DNA of 64,000 nt from Lepraria neglecta (GCA_033220425.1 CM065647.1:4092001-4156000); one strand, 5' to 3'. Positions 1 through 12,907 are shown, numbered from the stretch's first letter. The notes: generated by a model from the sequence alone, not told the origin. Translations and numbers: made by a program.

Positions 1-176
1 GTCCAGTCCAGCATCAGCACCGCCAGTAGCATCAGCTCCACCAGCAGCACTAGCTCCGCCAGCAGTACCAGCTCCGCCAGTACCAGTTCCAGCAGCTCCG
101 CCAGCACTAGCAGCAGCTCCGCCAGCAACAGCACCGCCAGCAAAATCAGCTCCACCAGCAGCACCAGCCCCGCCAG

Positions 177-252
<76 letters not shown>

Positions 253-402
253 AGCAGCAGCATCCGCCCTGCCAGCACCAGCTCCCCAACGCAGCCGCCG
301 TGGCAGATACATCAGGAAACCATCCAAGCTGTTGGATTGACCAATCAGCTTGAGCAACCTGATGTAGCCATATCCGCAGATCCTCAATACTTATCGGCGT
401 AA
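1..402 (+). CDS. C-terminal part of a Ser/Thr-rich protein (cut by window edge)
   Basis: Frame 1 is open from the first base to a TAA at 400-402, giving 133 residues. The first 90 or so are almost only Ser, Thr and Ala, including a run of Thr-Ser-Ser repeats at 180-250. The last 40 residues are ordinary sequence ending Tyr-Leu-Ser-Ala. Such tracts are usual in O-glycosylated fungal wall or secreted proteins. The reverse strand is also open here but would encode Trp/Cys repeats, which is implausible. The start lies outside the window and no function can be assigned. Confidence 0.45.
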
Positions 403-1254
403 GCCAATCAGGATTGAGAGCTCTCAACACCTCGTGAATCGAATTCGAATTGACAGTTAAAATCCCTATCTATCTTCGCCATTAATCACAATTTCTGTGC
501 TTCTTTTTAGTTTAATTGGTCAATTAAGGGTCCGCCCTGGCTGGGGGGGTATAGGGTAACGTTCACTGAAGCTCTAAATCAATGTATAGCTTAGTATAAT
601 AGATGTAGAGTAATAGATAATGTGGAGAGAAATGCATATGGTTCCTAATCGGGTTTAGCGTGCCGAGCCATGGGTATTGCCGAGCCATAGGTCAATACTT
701 CTATTCCTCATGCAAACAATCTGGGCTTGTTTCTAGATCTTTTGCAGTACCAGCAGCTTTCTAACGTGTCTAACATTCTTGCGGTTCTCGTGAGCAATGG
801 AAAAGTCTGCGTGTCTAATCTACCTGATCTCTCACTCTTATACAAGCTTGCACTTCTATCCACCCGCGCTGTCCAAAGTCCCATGTCACAGCTGCATCGT
901 TCCTCATTCTGCTCAAGTGTCAGTATGGTCCTAGGCGCTCAAATACATGTACGTGTTTGGAATGAGTGGATGGAAATAGTAGTCGCAATTAAACGCGACT
1001 GCCAAGAATGTGGTTAATGTTTTGGCAAAAATCGCCACATGTGGGCTGATTTGGCATTCCACACTACCTCAACAATCTCGTCTCGCTTTTAACAGCTCCA
1101 TCTATCTTTGCCGCTTTCCCGACTGCATCTTCTTGCTATCCACACTCATTTGGCATTGCTGTAAGATTTGTTCTTGTCTACGCCGTGCTCTCGGCATCAT
1201 TTTCGACCTATAGTCTCTACCTGCCTAACTTCTCACTGCCGTCACGTTCACAAT
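403..1254. other. Intergenic, no gene seen
   Basis: Only short ORFs of unlikely composition are present. A pyrimidine-rich stretch (about 1080-1250) just before the next ATG is probably its promoter and leader. Confidence 0.5.
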
Positions 1255-3543
1255 ATGACGTACCCTACCTGGGTGCTTGCTTTGTGCCTGCTCTCACCAC
1301 TCGGTGCATTCGCTCAGGAGACAGTTAGCATAGGAACTTGCGACCCTAAATTTTCCCCGGCGCCGAAGGGTGTCACCTTGGAACCCGCTCCCTCAGCGTC
1401 CGGCTTGCTCTCCGGCAGCATACCACCGGGTGGTACATCGTCTGAGCCGGCACCATCCAGCGGCCCTAGCGCTACTTCAGGAGAGTCAAGCACATCTACG
1501 TAAGCCCCTCACTGATATGTGCTGAGCCACACATTCTAATCGAGGTTAGAACTACGCTCACGGCAGCTCAATCAACTGCTGTATTAGCCTCATTCGTTCT
1601 CAGCTTCAACCCACCACCCAGCACCAATGGGGACAGAAACAGTCGTCGCCGCCTCTTCTCGCGTCAAAGCGGGGTTTATCCTAACGTAGACGGTGGGGTT
1701 TCTATGTCATGTGGAGAATCAGTGCCGTATTCTCTACTCGGAGATGGCACCCTGTCCACGCCAAATGGAATCTTTGTTGCTCGAGCAGGTGCCAATTCAT
1801 TTCCCTTCAAGCCTACGGCAAGTCCTGGTCCGAATGATGTCGCTGGAGTTTGGCGACAAGTGGGCGCCACGGTTGAATGGACTAGCCCAACATTCGACAA
1901 CAATGCAGCTGTTATCTGCATCGATTCTTCGGCCGGCACCAGCGGGGGTATTACCGTCTACGTTCATGGAACACCACCCAGTACTTGTACTCCACTAACG
2001 TTCGGCGCGGCGCCAGGTAAGCCAAAATTTCCACCATAGGGGGTGACAAGACTAATGGACATCAGCCGCTAGTTGCCCAGACCTCGGATCGGTGGATCCC
2101 ATAACCGGTGTCAAGTATGCTGTGGAGTCGTCCAACAACATTGCGTCTGCTTTGTCGGCAAGTTCAGCTTCCTTGGCTAGCACTGTGAAATTCTACGGCA
2201 ATTCTAGCGCTATGATCACGCCTACTCCCGCCCCAAGCACCCCTGCCAGCACCACCCCAGCGTCGATTGCTCCCACGTCGCCTAATACTTCTTTACATGC
2301 TGCCCAGTCTAATGGCATTGCTGCTGGAAGTGGTGCTGCCACCTCGATTCCCCCATCCGGCTCCTCATCCATCTCATCATCCGGCCCAGCATCTGGCCCA
2401 ACGTCCAGTCCCAGTGCTCCATCAACTACTGGCACAATTGTGTCTTCAACCACTGGCACGGGTACGACAGGAAGTTCAACCGTCAGTTCCACCGACAGTT
2501 CCACTGGGAGCTCAACTGGAAGCTCAACTGGAAGCTCAACCGGAAGCTCAGTTGGCAGTTCAAGCGGAGGTTCAAGTGTAAGCTCAAGTGGAAGCTCAAG
2601 TGGAAGTTCAACCGGAAGCTCCACAGGAATCACTACTACCGTCATGACAATCATCACCTCCGGGGCCGTACCAGCATATACTACAGTCTTAAACACGTTA
2701 GGCGGTATCGAAACCATCGAAATTGTCGACCCACAGGTTCCTTCAACTACCATCACGACGATTGTGACTACCGGCGTCTCACCGGTTTTAACCACGGTTC
2801 TGAACACATTAGGCGCTGTCGAAACAGTCGAGATAGTCGCCCCGCAGGCCCCTACAACTTCTGTCACAACGGTCATCACTACTGGGGCCGTACCAGTCTA
2901 CACCACCGTTTTGAATACCTTAGGCGGAATAGAAACCGTTGAGATAGTCGACCCATATACCCCTACAGCCACTGTCACAGGGACGACCATCACCTCCGGG
3001 CAAGCACCAATTTATAATACAGCTCTAAACACATTAGGCCTTGTTGAAACACTCGAAGCTATCACCCCTCAAATCTCTTTCGCAACCACCGTTTACTCAG
3101 GCCTGTCCCCCTCGTACGTAACCACTCTTGGCTTAGGGGTCGGCCCCACAGAGACATTTGAAGTTGTTCTCCCAACGCCTAATTGCGCTGCCGGTGGGAG
3201 TTTCAATGCTTACTACGCCAACACCGGTTTCATAGAGAACCAAGTCTACTCGGGTGCAGGCGCAAACCCAGCCGCCAGTGGTGTCGCGCCGGTATCAGCT
3301 ACAGTGGCTGGATCATTGCCGTCTAGCTCAAGCTGTGCAGCGATACAAGCATGCGCTGGAACCGCCACTAGTGCTACAGACAAATCGTTCAATGTGTACT
3401 ACCTGACCGATACAACAACATCAGCTAATTCTGGGTGGAAATGCGTCATATTTAAACTAATAGGTACAGATCCTTCCCAATTCAACGTGGCGCCACCAGC
3501 AGCAACCCAGTCCTTTACCTTTTCATATGGATATTCCCAATGA
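1255..3543 (+). CDS. Secreted Ser/Thr-rich repeat protein, cell-wall type
   Basis: Three exons fit in phase: 1255-1499, 1550-2016 and 2066-3543, giving 729 aa. The introns are 50 and 49 bp, with GTAAGC donors and CTAAT or CTAATG branch sites. The chosen ATG gives a clean signal peptide (hydrophobic residues 5-18, cleavage near Ala-Phe-Ala-Gln). A Cys-containing domain follows (about 125-235), then a Ser/Thr/Gly tract with Ser-Thr-Gly-Ser repeats (about 280-415). Next come about five repeats of roughly 33 aa around a Thr-x-Leu-Asn-Thr-Leu-Gly-Gly-Ile-Glu-Thr core. A Cys-containing C-terminal domain ends in Tyr-Gly-Tyr-Ser-Gln, with no GPI-anchor tail. It is likely an extracellular or wall-associated glycoprotein. 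No enzymatic motif is visible and the exact family is not recognised. Confidence 0.8.
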
Positions 3544-4426
3544 TTGATAAGCTCGGTATTCACGATGAGGTAGTGTTGGGGTTTTGCAGAGGCGTTTTCT
3601 TCGTGAAGTTTACTATTTGGACCGTGGATGGCTTTGTATCCCATTTCTTCTACCATGAGGCGCACTCAAGTCTGTTCGATAGGCGGTTCTCTATGAGCTC
3701 ATTAATCCATGTATCTCGGTGATGCGTACAGGGCGGGGCCATGGATGATGAGCCTTTGGGGTATTTCCAGTAATGGTTTCGAGGATACAAGTAATAGAAT
3801 ACAAATCTAATCTTTATGACTGCCAATTCCGGTTCGAAAAAAACGAAACCTTCCACGCTCATCTGCATTCATCATCTTATATTCTGGCCATCGGGGTGGC
3901 GGATATCGCGATCAGACCTCCTTTACCGCAGGAACATGAGCATGAACCTTTGATCAAACATACTATCTTTACAACCCTTTTGGATGCTTCACCAATTATG
4001 ATCTCAACCGCCGCTGCAAAGACTAGGCACTCGACATGATCGAAGGCACGGAGGTAGTGAACCATACTATCTCCTTAACGGAAGTACACATCAATGCCTT
4101 CGAGAAAAAAGTAGTGGTGGCGCTTAAGGTCAGGGCACTACCTCAAGGGTCATGAACGCCAGCATTCGTAAATCGTTGTACGTCTAAGCAAACAACATGC
4201 TCCTTCTACAGAGATGCACTCGAGAAGGGTTCCCAGTTGCGCAGTCCTGGTGGGTCCTTTCGGCGTCATGACATGACTGTCATGAAACCCTCCTTCTCTG
4301 AAGGCCTGACACTAGAATATACGATAGCACCCTCGTCGCACTCTCTCATTGCAGTTAGGTCTAAAAAGTTTGGCGGCATGAACCTACGCACTTCTCGCTC
4401 TATGGGTGTCCTTGGATGACATATGT
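3544..4426. other. Intergenic, no gene seen
   Basis: Only short ORFs on both strands with no recognisable motif or splice-consistent chain. Confidence 0.5.
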
Positions 4427-6545
4427 TCAGTTGGGCCGCTGTAGAGAAATCATGGGATTAAGCATACATACATTGGCTCCAGCGCAATTGCCTTGTCTCT
4501 CTCGAACTTTCTGGGACATTGCCTGGCCTTCTCTATCCTCTTTCATCATCGTTTTCGGATTCCTGTCGTCCCATAGCATTCTGAACATTTGTTTGGGCAG
4601 GTCGCTCTTTGTCAGCCCTTCCAAAACATCTTCAAACATGGTATAACCTTGCTCTTGGTACAAATTTGGTCCCTCTCCCCAAGGCGCACGACAAATGCAT
4701 CGTCATAGAAGAATCGACGATCGAAAGATGTTTCACTGAGTCCAAGCATCTTTATGATTGTTGCAATTTCGGGCAAAGCGTCGTTGTGATCCCAGTAGAC
4801 TCGGTACAGTCCGTCCAAAGGCTGAGGCTCATCATTTCTAAAAGGAAATTGAATAAATGCCGGTCAAGATTACAACCTTCACCCCAGTACTGACAAAGGC
4901 CAACGATATGACCATCGCTGGAGTCTATGTTAGTAGCTTTGTCTTCAAAAAGCCTTGGTTCCAAACGAACTATTCTAGAGGAATGCGGCAATCTGCAGGT
5001 ACACGGAGGCCCATGAGGGATCTTCGAAGTTTCCCCAGTCACACTTCTGGAGAATCCTTGTACAGAACGATTCGATTGGAATCTTGCTCGGTCCTAGTTT
5101 GTAGCTCTAGTCTTCTGAGGTATGCAAGGTGTTGTGACGATTCAGAGTGCTCGGAGAAGCCTAGCGATGACTCTGCCACCTCGTCCAAACTTGGGCTGGT
5201 CAGAAAGCCGCCGACCATGCCGTACTCGAGCTCGAAGATTCTAGACTTCAATTTGAACACCAAGCTCAGTGGGAGGTCCTTCGTCGTCCATGAGCTGTAT
5301 AACTTGGCATGGGTAGGCCGTGTTCGGAAGCTATTGAATGCTTTGAACATCCTACTACAGAGAGAACAGGTTTTCTTGCTGCAACCCAAGTAGTCGTGAA
5401 TACTGCACCCATTGGTTCGTTGGGTCCGCATCTGTTCAAAGAGCACGAGCAACTGGATTTCGGCGTGGACAAATAAGGGCTTCGCATGCGATTTCCGAAA
5501 TTGCTTCTTTTGACGGTTGTTTAAGCGCTGAAGTCTGGGAGAACACTCGTCGGAAGGTTGGAGGATGAATGCTTTCCTGAAAAGGTGGGTCCCAAAGTCA
5601 GAGAGTCGCGCGTGTTGTAAATCTTCATATCCTTAAAGACGCTGAAATGAAGTGCGCTTTCAATGAAAGTGTCATATGCGACTCGGAGACGTCCGAGAAG
5701 GACAAGACCTTGCCAAACCTTCTTTGAAGTCTTCAAATCAATATTCCGGAGAAGGCGTCTGGTATTACAGTCATAGCGCAATTCATATGCCTCGGATACG
5801 ACCCCCCATGCGTTGTGCAGTCTAAAGTGACCAATCTGCATGCATCGGCCAGCCGCAACAGTTTTGGACCACGGATTTCAATTTTAGCCGACTTTCGATC
5901 CCGTTCAAACTGATCGAAGCTGTCCAAGAAGGCCTTACGAAAGCTCTCCGGGCGCTGGGAGTAGTATATCACCAATTCTTTTCACATATGGTCTGACTTA
6001 ACATTCGGACGACATCCCGAATTTGCCATAGCTCTGATCTAGATTTGCAGAAGTCTTAACATGTCAACGTCCACTTTATCAAGGCCCCCGTTCTTTGCGA
6101 CGTATATGGTTGCACCAGCGCCTTGCTCCGTCAAGCCAGTTGCAGCGATGTGAACAGCCCTCGCACCTGGGGCGGTCTTCTGCCGTGATAACAGTTCCGC
6201 AAGCCTATCTAGGAGCTTCTCCTTCAACTTGGATCGTCCATGAATCTCAGCAAGTTTCCTGTGAACGACCGTTTCTGCCTCCGAGTCTGTGTCACTATCT
6301 TCGGCGAGCTTGACACCATTGGAAACTTTTTTGGGCGTCGCAGGCGCTGATGCCGACATTGACATTTTGCTGTTTACCCACAGTAGTGAGAGTAGGCAAG
6401 CGCGAGCGTGAAATCGGTTCTCATCTAGGGGACTTTCGGTCCAATCGAACTGAGCACTGACATCCGCGCTGATATCCGCAATCTTTCGGCCTGAGGAGGG
6501 TTCGCTTCTACAATCTCGCTCTGTAGCATCATAACGACTCGTCAA
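4427..6545 (-). pseudogene. Relic of a fungal deaminase-fold protein (OTT_1508-like)
   Basis: A coherent protein can be followed on the minus strand, but only by changing frame several times. The N-terminal piece (6545-6039) contains Tyr-Val-Ala-Lys-Asn-Gly-Gly. Further pieces lie in 5990-5733 and 5841-5521. The deaminase core around 5500-5340 has His-Ala-Glu-Ile-Gln followed by Gly-Cys-Ser-Lys-Lys-Thr-Cys-Ser-Leu-Cys and a Thr-x-x-Thr-His-x-Lys-Leu-Tyr motif. These are the zinc ligands and flanks of the fungal OTT_1508-like deaminase family. Slips near 5530, 5060 and 4660 have no room for an intron between the two frames. The change near 5830 could be a 41-bp intron. I read it as a pseudogene; a run of assembly indels is the alternative. 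Confidence 0.55.
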
Positions 6546-7995
6546 TCATGACTAAGATTGTGGAGCAAGTCTGCGTACGGAAATCCTAAAGCAGCATGAG
6601 GAATCATCCCCTACATGACTAGCGCAGGATTCGACGGCTTTGTACTGTTACATGCTACACCCTACTTACCATGGCCAGCAATGCACATCACAGACCCACG
6701 ATGACAGCCGTTGAAAATCTTATAGCTGTCGGAAGGGGATGTTGATTCTGAATCGTGGGCCAGTGGGCTGCAGATCCATCAGAGGGAATGACAATGGCAG
6801 AAGGAAACCTACATACCCCAAGGGCAGGAAGTGCAAACAGACCCAGACGCATCGTCTGGCGAGTTGATCTTGCTGGCTACCAAATGCCAAAAACAAATAT
6901 AATAGCAGCCAATTCTGGCTAAGCAACAAGCCGACTCGGCCGAGCAACTCGCACGAGTACCGGTGCGTGATAAGCAGAACTATGAGCTGAATGATCCTAT
7001 ACCTATACTTGCAAGACGCATGCGTTGAGGAGTACTGCTAAGGTACCTTCTGCGCCGGGTGGATAGTTGGTTTCCCTGGTGCTTCCGTCCAAGACAATCT
7101 ATCCAATCACATTGACCTGTTTCGTGCTTATTAGAAAAGTGTCTCAACAAGTACCGCCCCCAAAAGAATTCACTCCTGCAATCCGGATAGATCATCGAAC
7201 GGCGCTGAAGGTAGCTGTAGGCGAGACGATTCTCCAGTCGTAATGGAGGTCATTCGCCTTCTGCGGTGGTCTCCAGGACACAAGGCATGGCACGTTATGC
7301 CAGTAGCATTCACACTTGCTCTTGTATGCGCAGCGGAGCGACCTCGGCAAATCGGCGGATGGGGCTGAAAATGAGATCCACCATTCTTGGCTAAACCGGG
7401 AAAATTCTCGGATGATGAGGTCAACATCTCAATTTGGAGGAATAATCCAATCGTGCTAGATCTTTCCTGACGCCATCATTTCGAGCTACCCATGCTAAGA
7501 TTGGGTAGCTCTCATCTGCCGTGCTGTCCCCTCCACTTACCCGTCCCTCTAGCCAATGACTTTTGTGTTGAAATAAATCGCTGGATTCCCATTCGCTTTC
7601 TGGAGAACGATTACGACTACCCGTTGACCGGGTAAGCTGCAGAAACTTTTCGATAGTGCTGTTAGCTACGTCACCCTAGTCCGAATGAATCCAAAAGCTC
7701 TTCCTCAGGGCTTCAACCACCCCCCAATTGCCCTTGCAAGAGCCGCGTAAACACATATGTTTTACGAGATGGGCCTTACCGGCCATTCCTCGTTCGACCA
7801 ATCTATGACTTCAGACTCCTGCACTTGCCGGCAGCTCCTACCCTCGGCAAGCTGTCAGCAGCATGACGCGCTGCATGGATCGCCTGTGACGGAAGCTTCA
7901 TCCTTCGCCACCAAAGCTATATATCCCCCATTTGACTACTGCTCCGAGCTTTCTCTCCTCATCTCTCGATCTAATCATACTCATCAAACTTCAAG
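6546..7995. other. Intergenic; promoter region of the Rds1-like gene at its right end
   Basis: No supported gene. The last 80 bases hold a TATA-like element and a pyrimidine-rich leader before the ATG at 7996. Confidence 0.5.
7915..7926 (+). promoter_or_regulatory. Putative TATA box of the Rds1-like gene
   Basis: The sequence GCTATATATCC lies about 75 bp before the ATG at 7996 and is followed by a CT-rich leader. This is a common arrangement for strongly or stress-regulated fungal genes. The role is inferred from position only. Confidence 0.35.
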
Positions 7996-9736
7996 ATGTT
8001 TACTCGCTCAAATATCGCCGCCCTTCTGGCAGCGGCGCCAGCTATCCTAGCTGCACCAGCACCACAAGTCACACAGGCTCCAACCTCTTTCGGACCAGAC
8101 TCCCAGGTCTCATACCAGCCTCAGAGCACAGCTGGTCCCGACTACCCTGTGATCGTTGAAGAGAATGGCTACACCAGCGCCACATACCATGGCCCATATA
8201 CCGGCACACCAACAACCACTGGTGCGATTGATGGCCCAACCACTCTCGCCGCATCAATCCCTACACTGCCATTGAACCCAACGGCGACATACTACAACGC
8301 CAATGGCGTACCTAAGAACCCTTTCCCAGCTCCATACACGCCTGCCGGCGGTTTGGGCACGAATGGCTCGCTGCCACGGTATATGGTTGAGAGTGACTTC
8401 GATTTCGAGTCAATCGCCCTCGGCTTGTACCAGGAATGGATTGAGCTGGACCTCTTCCATGACGGTCTTGCCCGTTTCTCTGAGGCTGAGTTCGTGGCTG
8501 CCGGTCTCAACGCCGAATATATGTCACTGATTGAGTTCATGGCTGACCAGGAAACTGGCCACGCCACCCTTCTGACCAACATGCTCGGCGAGGCTGCACC
8601 TAAGGAGTGTGTCTATGACTACCCATACACTACCGTCCGTGAATGGCTTGACTTCATGCAGCGCGTCACCCGCTTCGGCGAGTCGGGCGTCTGGGGTTTC
8701 ATCAACCATCTTGATTCCCGTGAAGTTGGCCAACTTTTAGCTCAGTCAATTGCCACTGAGGCTCGTCAGCAACAGATCTTCCGCCAGATGAGCGGTCTTA
8801 CCCCAATGGATGTCTGGTTCGAGAACGGTTGGCCCCAGAGGTAGTTATTCCCTCAGCTGTTACTCCCATATTGATGCCCTCGTTTGAACCGGGAATCTTT
8901 CTCGGGCCATGAGACATGTCTCTTGACTCAAAATACGTCTTAATAAGGAAATGCTGACTCCAAAATCTTTTAGTTGGGCGTGGTCTATGCTAGCTCCTTA
9001 TATCTCCTATTGCCCAGCGAACCAGACTCGCTTAGCGTGGCAGAAGTAAATTCACCCCTCCCATGTCTCACCAGAGCAATGCTGACAGAAGCACTTCAAG
9101 CTTCCCCGTCCTTCACATCTTGAACAACCCCAACATAAACCGCTACTCGCCAAATGACACCAAGCCGGATGGCAGTGAGCAGGTCGGCCCTCGTGTGGCT
9201 GATCCTTCGATCTCCAACATCACTGCAAGCTGCGAGAACTTGAACGTGACAGGCTACGGTTGTGGGCCATCAGTGGTGGGTTCAGGTCAATTTTCATCTT
9301 ACAAGGGACATGCTGATTTCGATTTGAGGCCCATAACAAGTCGGAACCATTGAGCTTCCCAGGCAAGCAGGTCCTCTTCAAATGGGATGCCCCAGGCCAA
9401 GCCGTCGGCCCCAATAACTCCTATGTCACCTCGACCTCTGCCGGCGCTCCCAAGTTCGTTGCTTGGAGCCAGCAGCTTAACCTTACGTATGCTTCCTTCT
9501 AAATTTGCAAAGCGATCATCAATACTGACTCCGAAATCAGATACACACCTCTAGTCACAACGGGGAGCGGCAGTGGCTACAGCTTCCAGCCAGAGGGCTT
9601 TGTGTATGGCAATGATGGCATCATTAATGGTACCATGGCCGTCCTGCTCACCGATCTTGACCTCTTCGTCACACCCTTCAATGCTTCGATGATCAACCCG
9701 CATGTTGTAGCACTTGGGCTCTATGCCGCAGGCTAG
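7996..9736 (+). CDS. Rds1-like secreted protein with ferritin-like domain
   Basis: Five exons fit exactly in phase: 7996-8840, 8974-9045, 9101-9275, 9329-9486 and 9541-9736, giving 481 aa. A signal peptide (residues 1-19, Ala-rich) precedes a Pro/Thr-rich linker. The ferritin-like helical core (about 125-290) carries Glu-rich helices, including a Gln-Glu-Thr-Gly-His motif. The C-terminal half contains Ser-Phe-Pro-Gly-Lys and Gly-Pro-Asn-Asn-Ser-Tyr, as known in the Rds1 family (named from fission yeast rds1, a stress-regulated gene). The last residues, His-Val-Val-Ala-Leu-Gly-Leu-Tyr, are also typical. Whether it binds metal is not known. The donor at 9276 (GTGGGT) is the weakest call but gives the right phase. 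Expected outside the cell or in the wall. Confidence 0.85.
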
Positions 9737-10932
9737 ATACCTCGATGGGGCTATGCCTTTCGATGGAGCTGGAATGTAATGATGATGGCGGAGAAATGAG
9801 AAGAATGAAGCCTTGGCATCAGGATAATATCATGTCATTACAACTGTATCGTACATATACAAAAGCGCATGTTGTGTCTAGCGGCTAATAAAGAATGATG
9901 TTAATCCAAACCATTCATGATATCCGCTTCAGGGCAAAGTCGTTGTTCACTTGCATACCTATCATCATTGTTGGAAAACGTGCTTCTATGTGATAACACC
10001 TACAAGTCTGTCATCGAATCTAGCTACAACTGCAGATTTCGGAGTCAACATCGCCCTTTGAGGATGTCTATTTGAGCCAAAAGACGAAAATCACGGTGGA
10101 ACAGGTGCCTGAGAGCAGAGTACACACCCATGAATAAGTCTCAAGAGCACAGTTCGCGCTAAAACACAAAGCCCTTCGAGTAAAGCATCAGGCATTAACA
10201 CCCATCTAGGAGCAACGTCCATGCCCAGAGGCTCCTATCGGGAGCTTTGAATGTACCGACAAAGAGTCAAACGTCCCGAAAAGCCCACTACAACTGCTAG
10301 TGAAACCGACCTGTTGGGAAATAAGCGTGCATAAAAGTCCTGATGAGAAACTAGAAGCGTGGTTCCTCCATGGATTCAGAGTGGCTGCTGCAAATGGTAA
10401 AAAATTCCCAAGTTGCAATGGTTATCGAGCTTCCTCGCAAGTACACGGAGTAAGGGGGTATCTTTCCGCAAATGGATGCTTGTGCTCCTCGAGGCTACGT
10501 TATTAGACTTGAGGATGGTACGCAGCCTTCTGGTTGTCTTACTTATGATTTTAGTTTGACAAATTCAGAGATCTTTGGACAAAATCGCAATAAATTTCAA
10601 TGGCGGTTTAGGCCAATGATATCATTTGTAGGAAAAAGGTAGGACCAAATACTGCTGATGTTAGGTGCAGAGCGTAACCACGAGTAATCCTACTGCACTA
10701 GAGTTGGAAAGGTATTTAATTATTTAATGAACTCGCTAAATATTACATGAGAGAATTTGGAAGACCGGTAAGTGATTAACCGCCCTTCCAATATCAGCTG
10801 CAAGGCAACCCATTGCAAGCTCCCTACTAAGATTAAATACAAGAAAGAAGTACCCATCTAAACCTTTTCATGAAGTCTCGTCACTCTATCAAGCAACAGT
10901 ATCGCAAGCACATGGCACTCCTCCGCCAGACA
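9737..10932. other. Intergenic, nothing recognised
   Basis: AT-leaning sequence with short ORFs only. It contains the 3' ends of two convergent genes. Confidence 0.5.
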
Positions 10933-12567
10933 TCAGCTCGCATAGTAGCGTGTCGAACTTGGGGTGTCATCACTTGTCAGGTCAATAGGTTCCTGAGGTC
11001 GTACTTGTTGTGCCAGAGGCGGTGATACTGGCGGTGCCTGTCCCCAGGGGAAGAGCATAGTAACCTACATCAAGTCAGCATCTTGTCGAGAGTGAATGAC
11101 AGGCGAGACTACATACCCATTTCCCTCCGCCTCCTGCACTCAACATATAGCTAACATCTCCACGCCAGATGAGCGCGTCACCAGAATTCAGTGCGATATC
11201 CTTCTGCTCCCACTCACTCACGGGCGTAATGCGTGGGTTCTTGTCGTGGTGGGACTTTCTCAGTAAGGAGTACATCCCTGTGGCCCGGTTGCACGTTGAC
11301 AGAGCTATGGTGACATAGACCTTGTTTTTTGCGCCGGTGTGGAGCAAGGTATGCCTCGCGTCGTTGAGAGGTGTGGCGAGGAACTGGCCGCTGACTAGGG
11401 TCGCAGGCATTGAGGGAATCTGTTTGTTGTATGGGAGGTAGTACGGTTCAAGGGCCGCACGCATTACCTGTGAAACAACATAAGTGTCAGTCATGTTGAC
11501 AGGCTGCGCAATTAGAGATGGAGAAGTGGGTGACGGGAGCAACGATGGGCTCATTTGCATAGATGGAAAGAGGGAAACAGGTCAAGCTGGCGAGTGCACA
11601 ATCGGCGAGGTCAAGGACGAATGCTGAGGAGAGCGAACAAGGGTAGATGAGAACTCACCTTTGTGAATTCATCGCGCACTTCATAAGTCGCGACAGAAGT
11701 TTCATAAGTCACATGTGTATCATGCTTGCTATGCACCGGTAAGCCCTGGTCCATCATATCCGCGGCTCTCTGCGCTGTTTCCAAAGGAATCGCGTTCCGC
11801 CAGATCCTAAAGCCATTGACATTGTGGGCATTTTCTGTTGAGTGCGAGGGCTGCTGTGACGACAGCATATTCGGATGCAGTAAAAGGGGCGCCTTGTGGT
11901 GTTGTGACTGGAACACAGAGTGGTAAGGAGTATCAGGGTGAGGCGATGGGTATGGACTGAATCGAGGTGTGCGTGGAGAAGGATTTATATGTGCGCGTAG
12001 GGCAGATACCGGATGGCCGTTCGGAGAGGAGGCATTTCTCTGTGCCAGAGCGGAGGATTGGGCATACGTGCCTTCAACACCAGGGCCTGGGACACCCGAA
12101 GGGTACGGAGCATGAACAAACATGCCGGAAGCTCTCGAGCCTCGTGCAGTCAGAGGTGGTGAAGCATACCTGCCTCCATCATTCACGGCGGTTTTAATTG
12201 AAGGTAGGGGAGGTGGGTGGCCTCTAGAGAAGCCATTTGCGTGCGTGGAGTTGAAGGTAGGTGAGGCACGCGGCTTTAGTTTGGGTTGCTCAGAGGTGGT
12301 ACCCAGGTCTTGGAGAGCGTGAGCTGCAGACTCTTCGGGAGAGTAGCGAGAGTTGATTAAAAGTGTTGAAATATCGGGAACACTGGAAGTATGATGTTGG
12401 CGAGGAGAGTGTTCCAGTCGAGGCTTTGATGCTACTGGGGAGCCCTTGGCTGGCGTGTTGTTTGGAGCTTGATGTGCGGGGGTTCGCGGGGAAGGTGCAG
12501 CCGACGCGGAAGATGCCGCCGATGGCATTTGATGATCGTCCATTGTCGTCATCGTTGTTGTTGTCAT
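10933..12567 (-). CDS. Conserved-looking protein of unknown function with Pro/Ser-rich N-terminus
   Basis: Three exons on the minus strand, all phase 0: 12567-11659, 11467-11117 and 11064-10933, giving 463 aa. Residues 1-240 are low-complexity, rich in Ser, Pro, Ala and His. The structured part (about 245-425) contains Trp-Arg-Asn-Ala-Ile-Pro, a Leu-His-Thr-Gly stretch, and near the end Ser-Gly-Asp-Ala-Leu-Ile-Trp-Arg-Gly-Asp plus Gly-Gly-Lys-Trp-Val-Thr-Met-Leu-Phe. The spacing of beta-strand-like segments suggests a double-stranded beta-helix, as in 2-oxoglutarate oxygenases. I do not see an unambiguous iron triad, so no enzyme name is given. The first intron is 191 bp, longer than most here, and could hide a small exon. 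Confidence 0.7.
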
Positions 12568-12907
12568 AGTGTGATGAGATATTTAGATGTGGGACTTGAA
12601 AGTTCTGATCTTGTTTCGTGTTGATTGCAAGATCTGAACAAGCGGTTAAGACTTCCTGTCAGAATTAATATATTCGAGACAAGAAATCTTTTGGCAGAAA
12701 GAACCGCCTTTTATACTTGAGTCACCAGCTTCTTCGTCGAATTCTTGTACCACCACTTTCGCACTTCACTTATATCTCCAGATCGAACTTGCCTACGCTC
12801 GTAACGTCGAGTGCCACAGACCGTCACCCGATCTTCACTTGCACAACTACATAGCCGAATACACCGCCCCCAGTGCACAAGTGGAGAAGACGAACATAAC
12901 ACCCAAG
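12568..12907. other. Divergent promoter region
   Basis: 340 bp between two divergently read genes (the unknown protein and the CsbD-like gene), rich in CT tracts. Shared regulation is possible but not shown. Confidence 0.4.

Noticed and set aside
146-430. Minus-strand ORF of Trp/Cys/Ser repeats
   Set aside because: Shadow of the Ser/Thr/Ala codon repeats on the plus strand; composition impossible for a normal protein.
2193-2879. Minus-strand 228-aa ORF with Glu-Leu-Pro-Val repeats
   Set aside because: Mirror of the repeat region of the secreted protein on the plus strand, which has signal peptide, introns and consistent phase.
6720-6947. Hydrophobic minus-strand ORF
   Set aside because: Short, isolated, no motif or splice partner.
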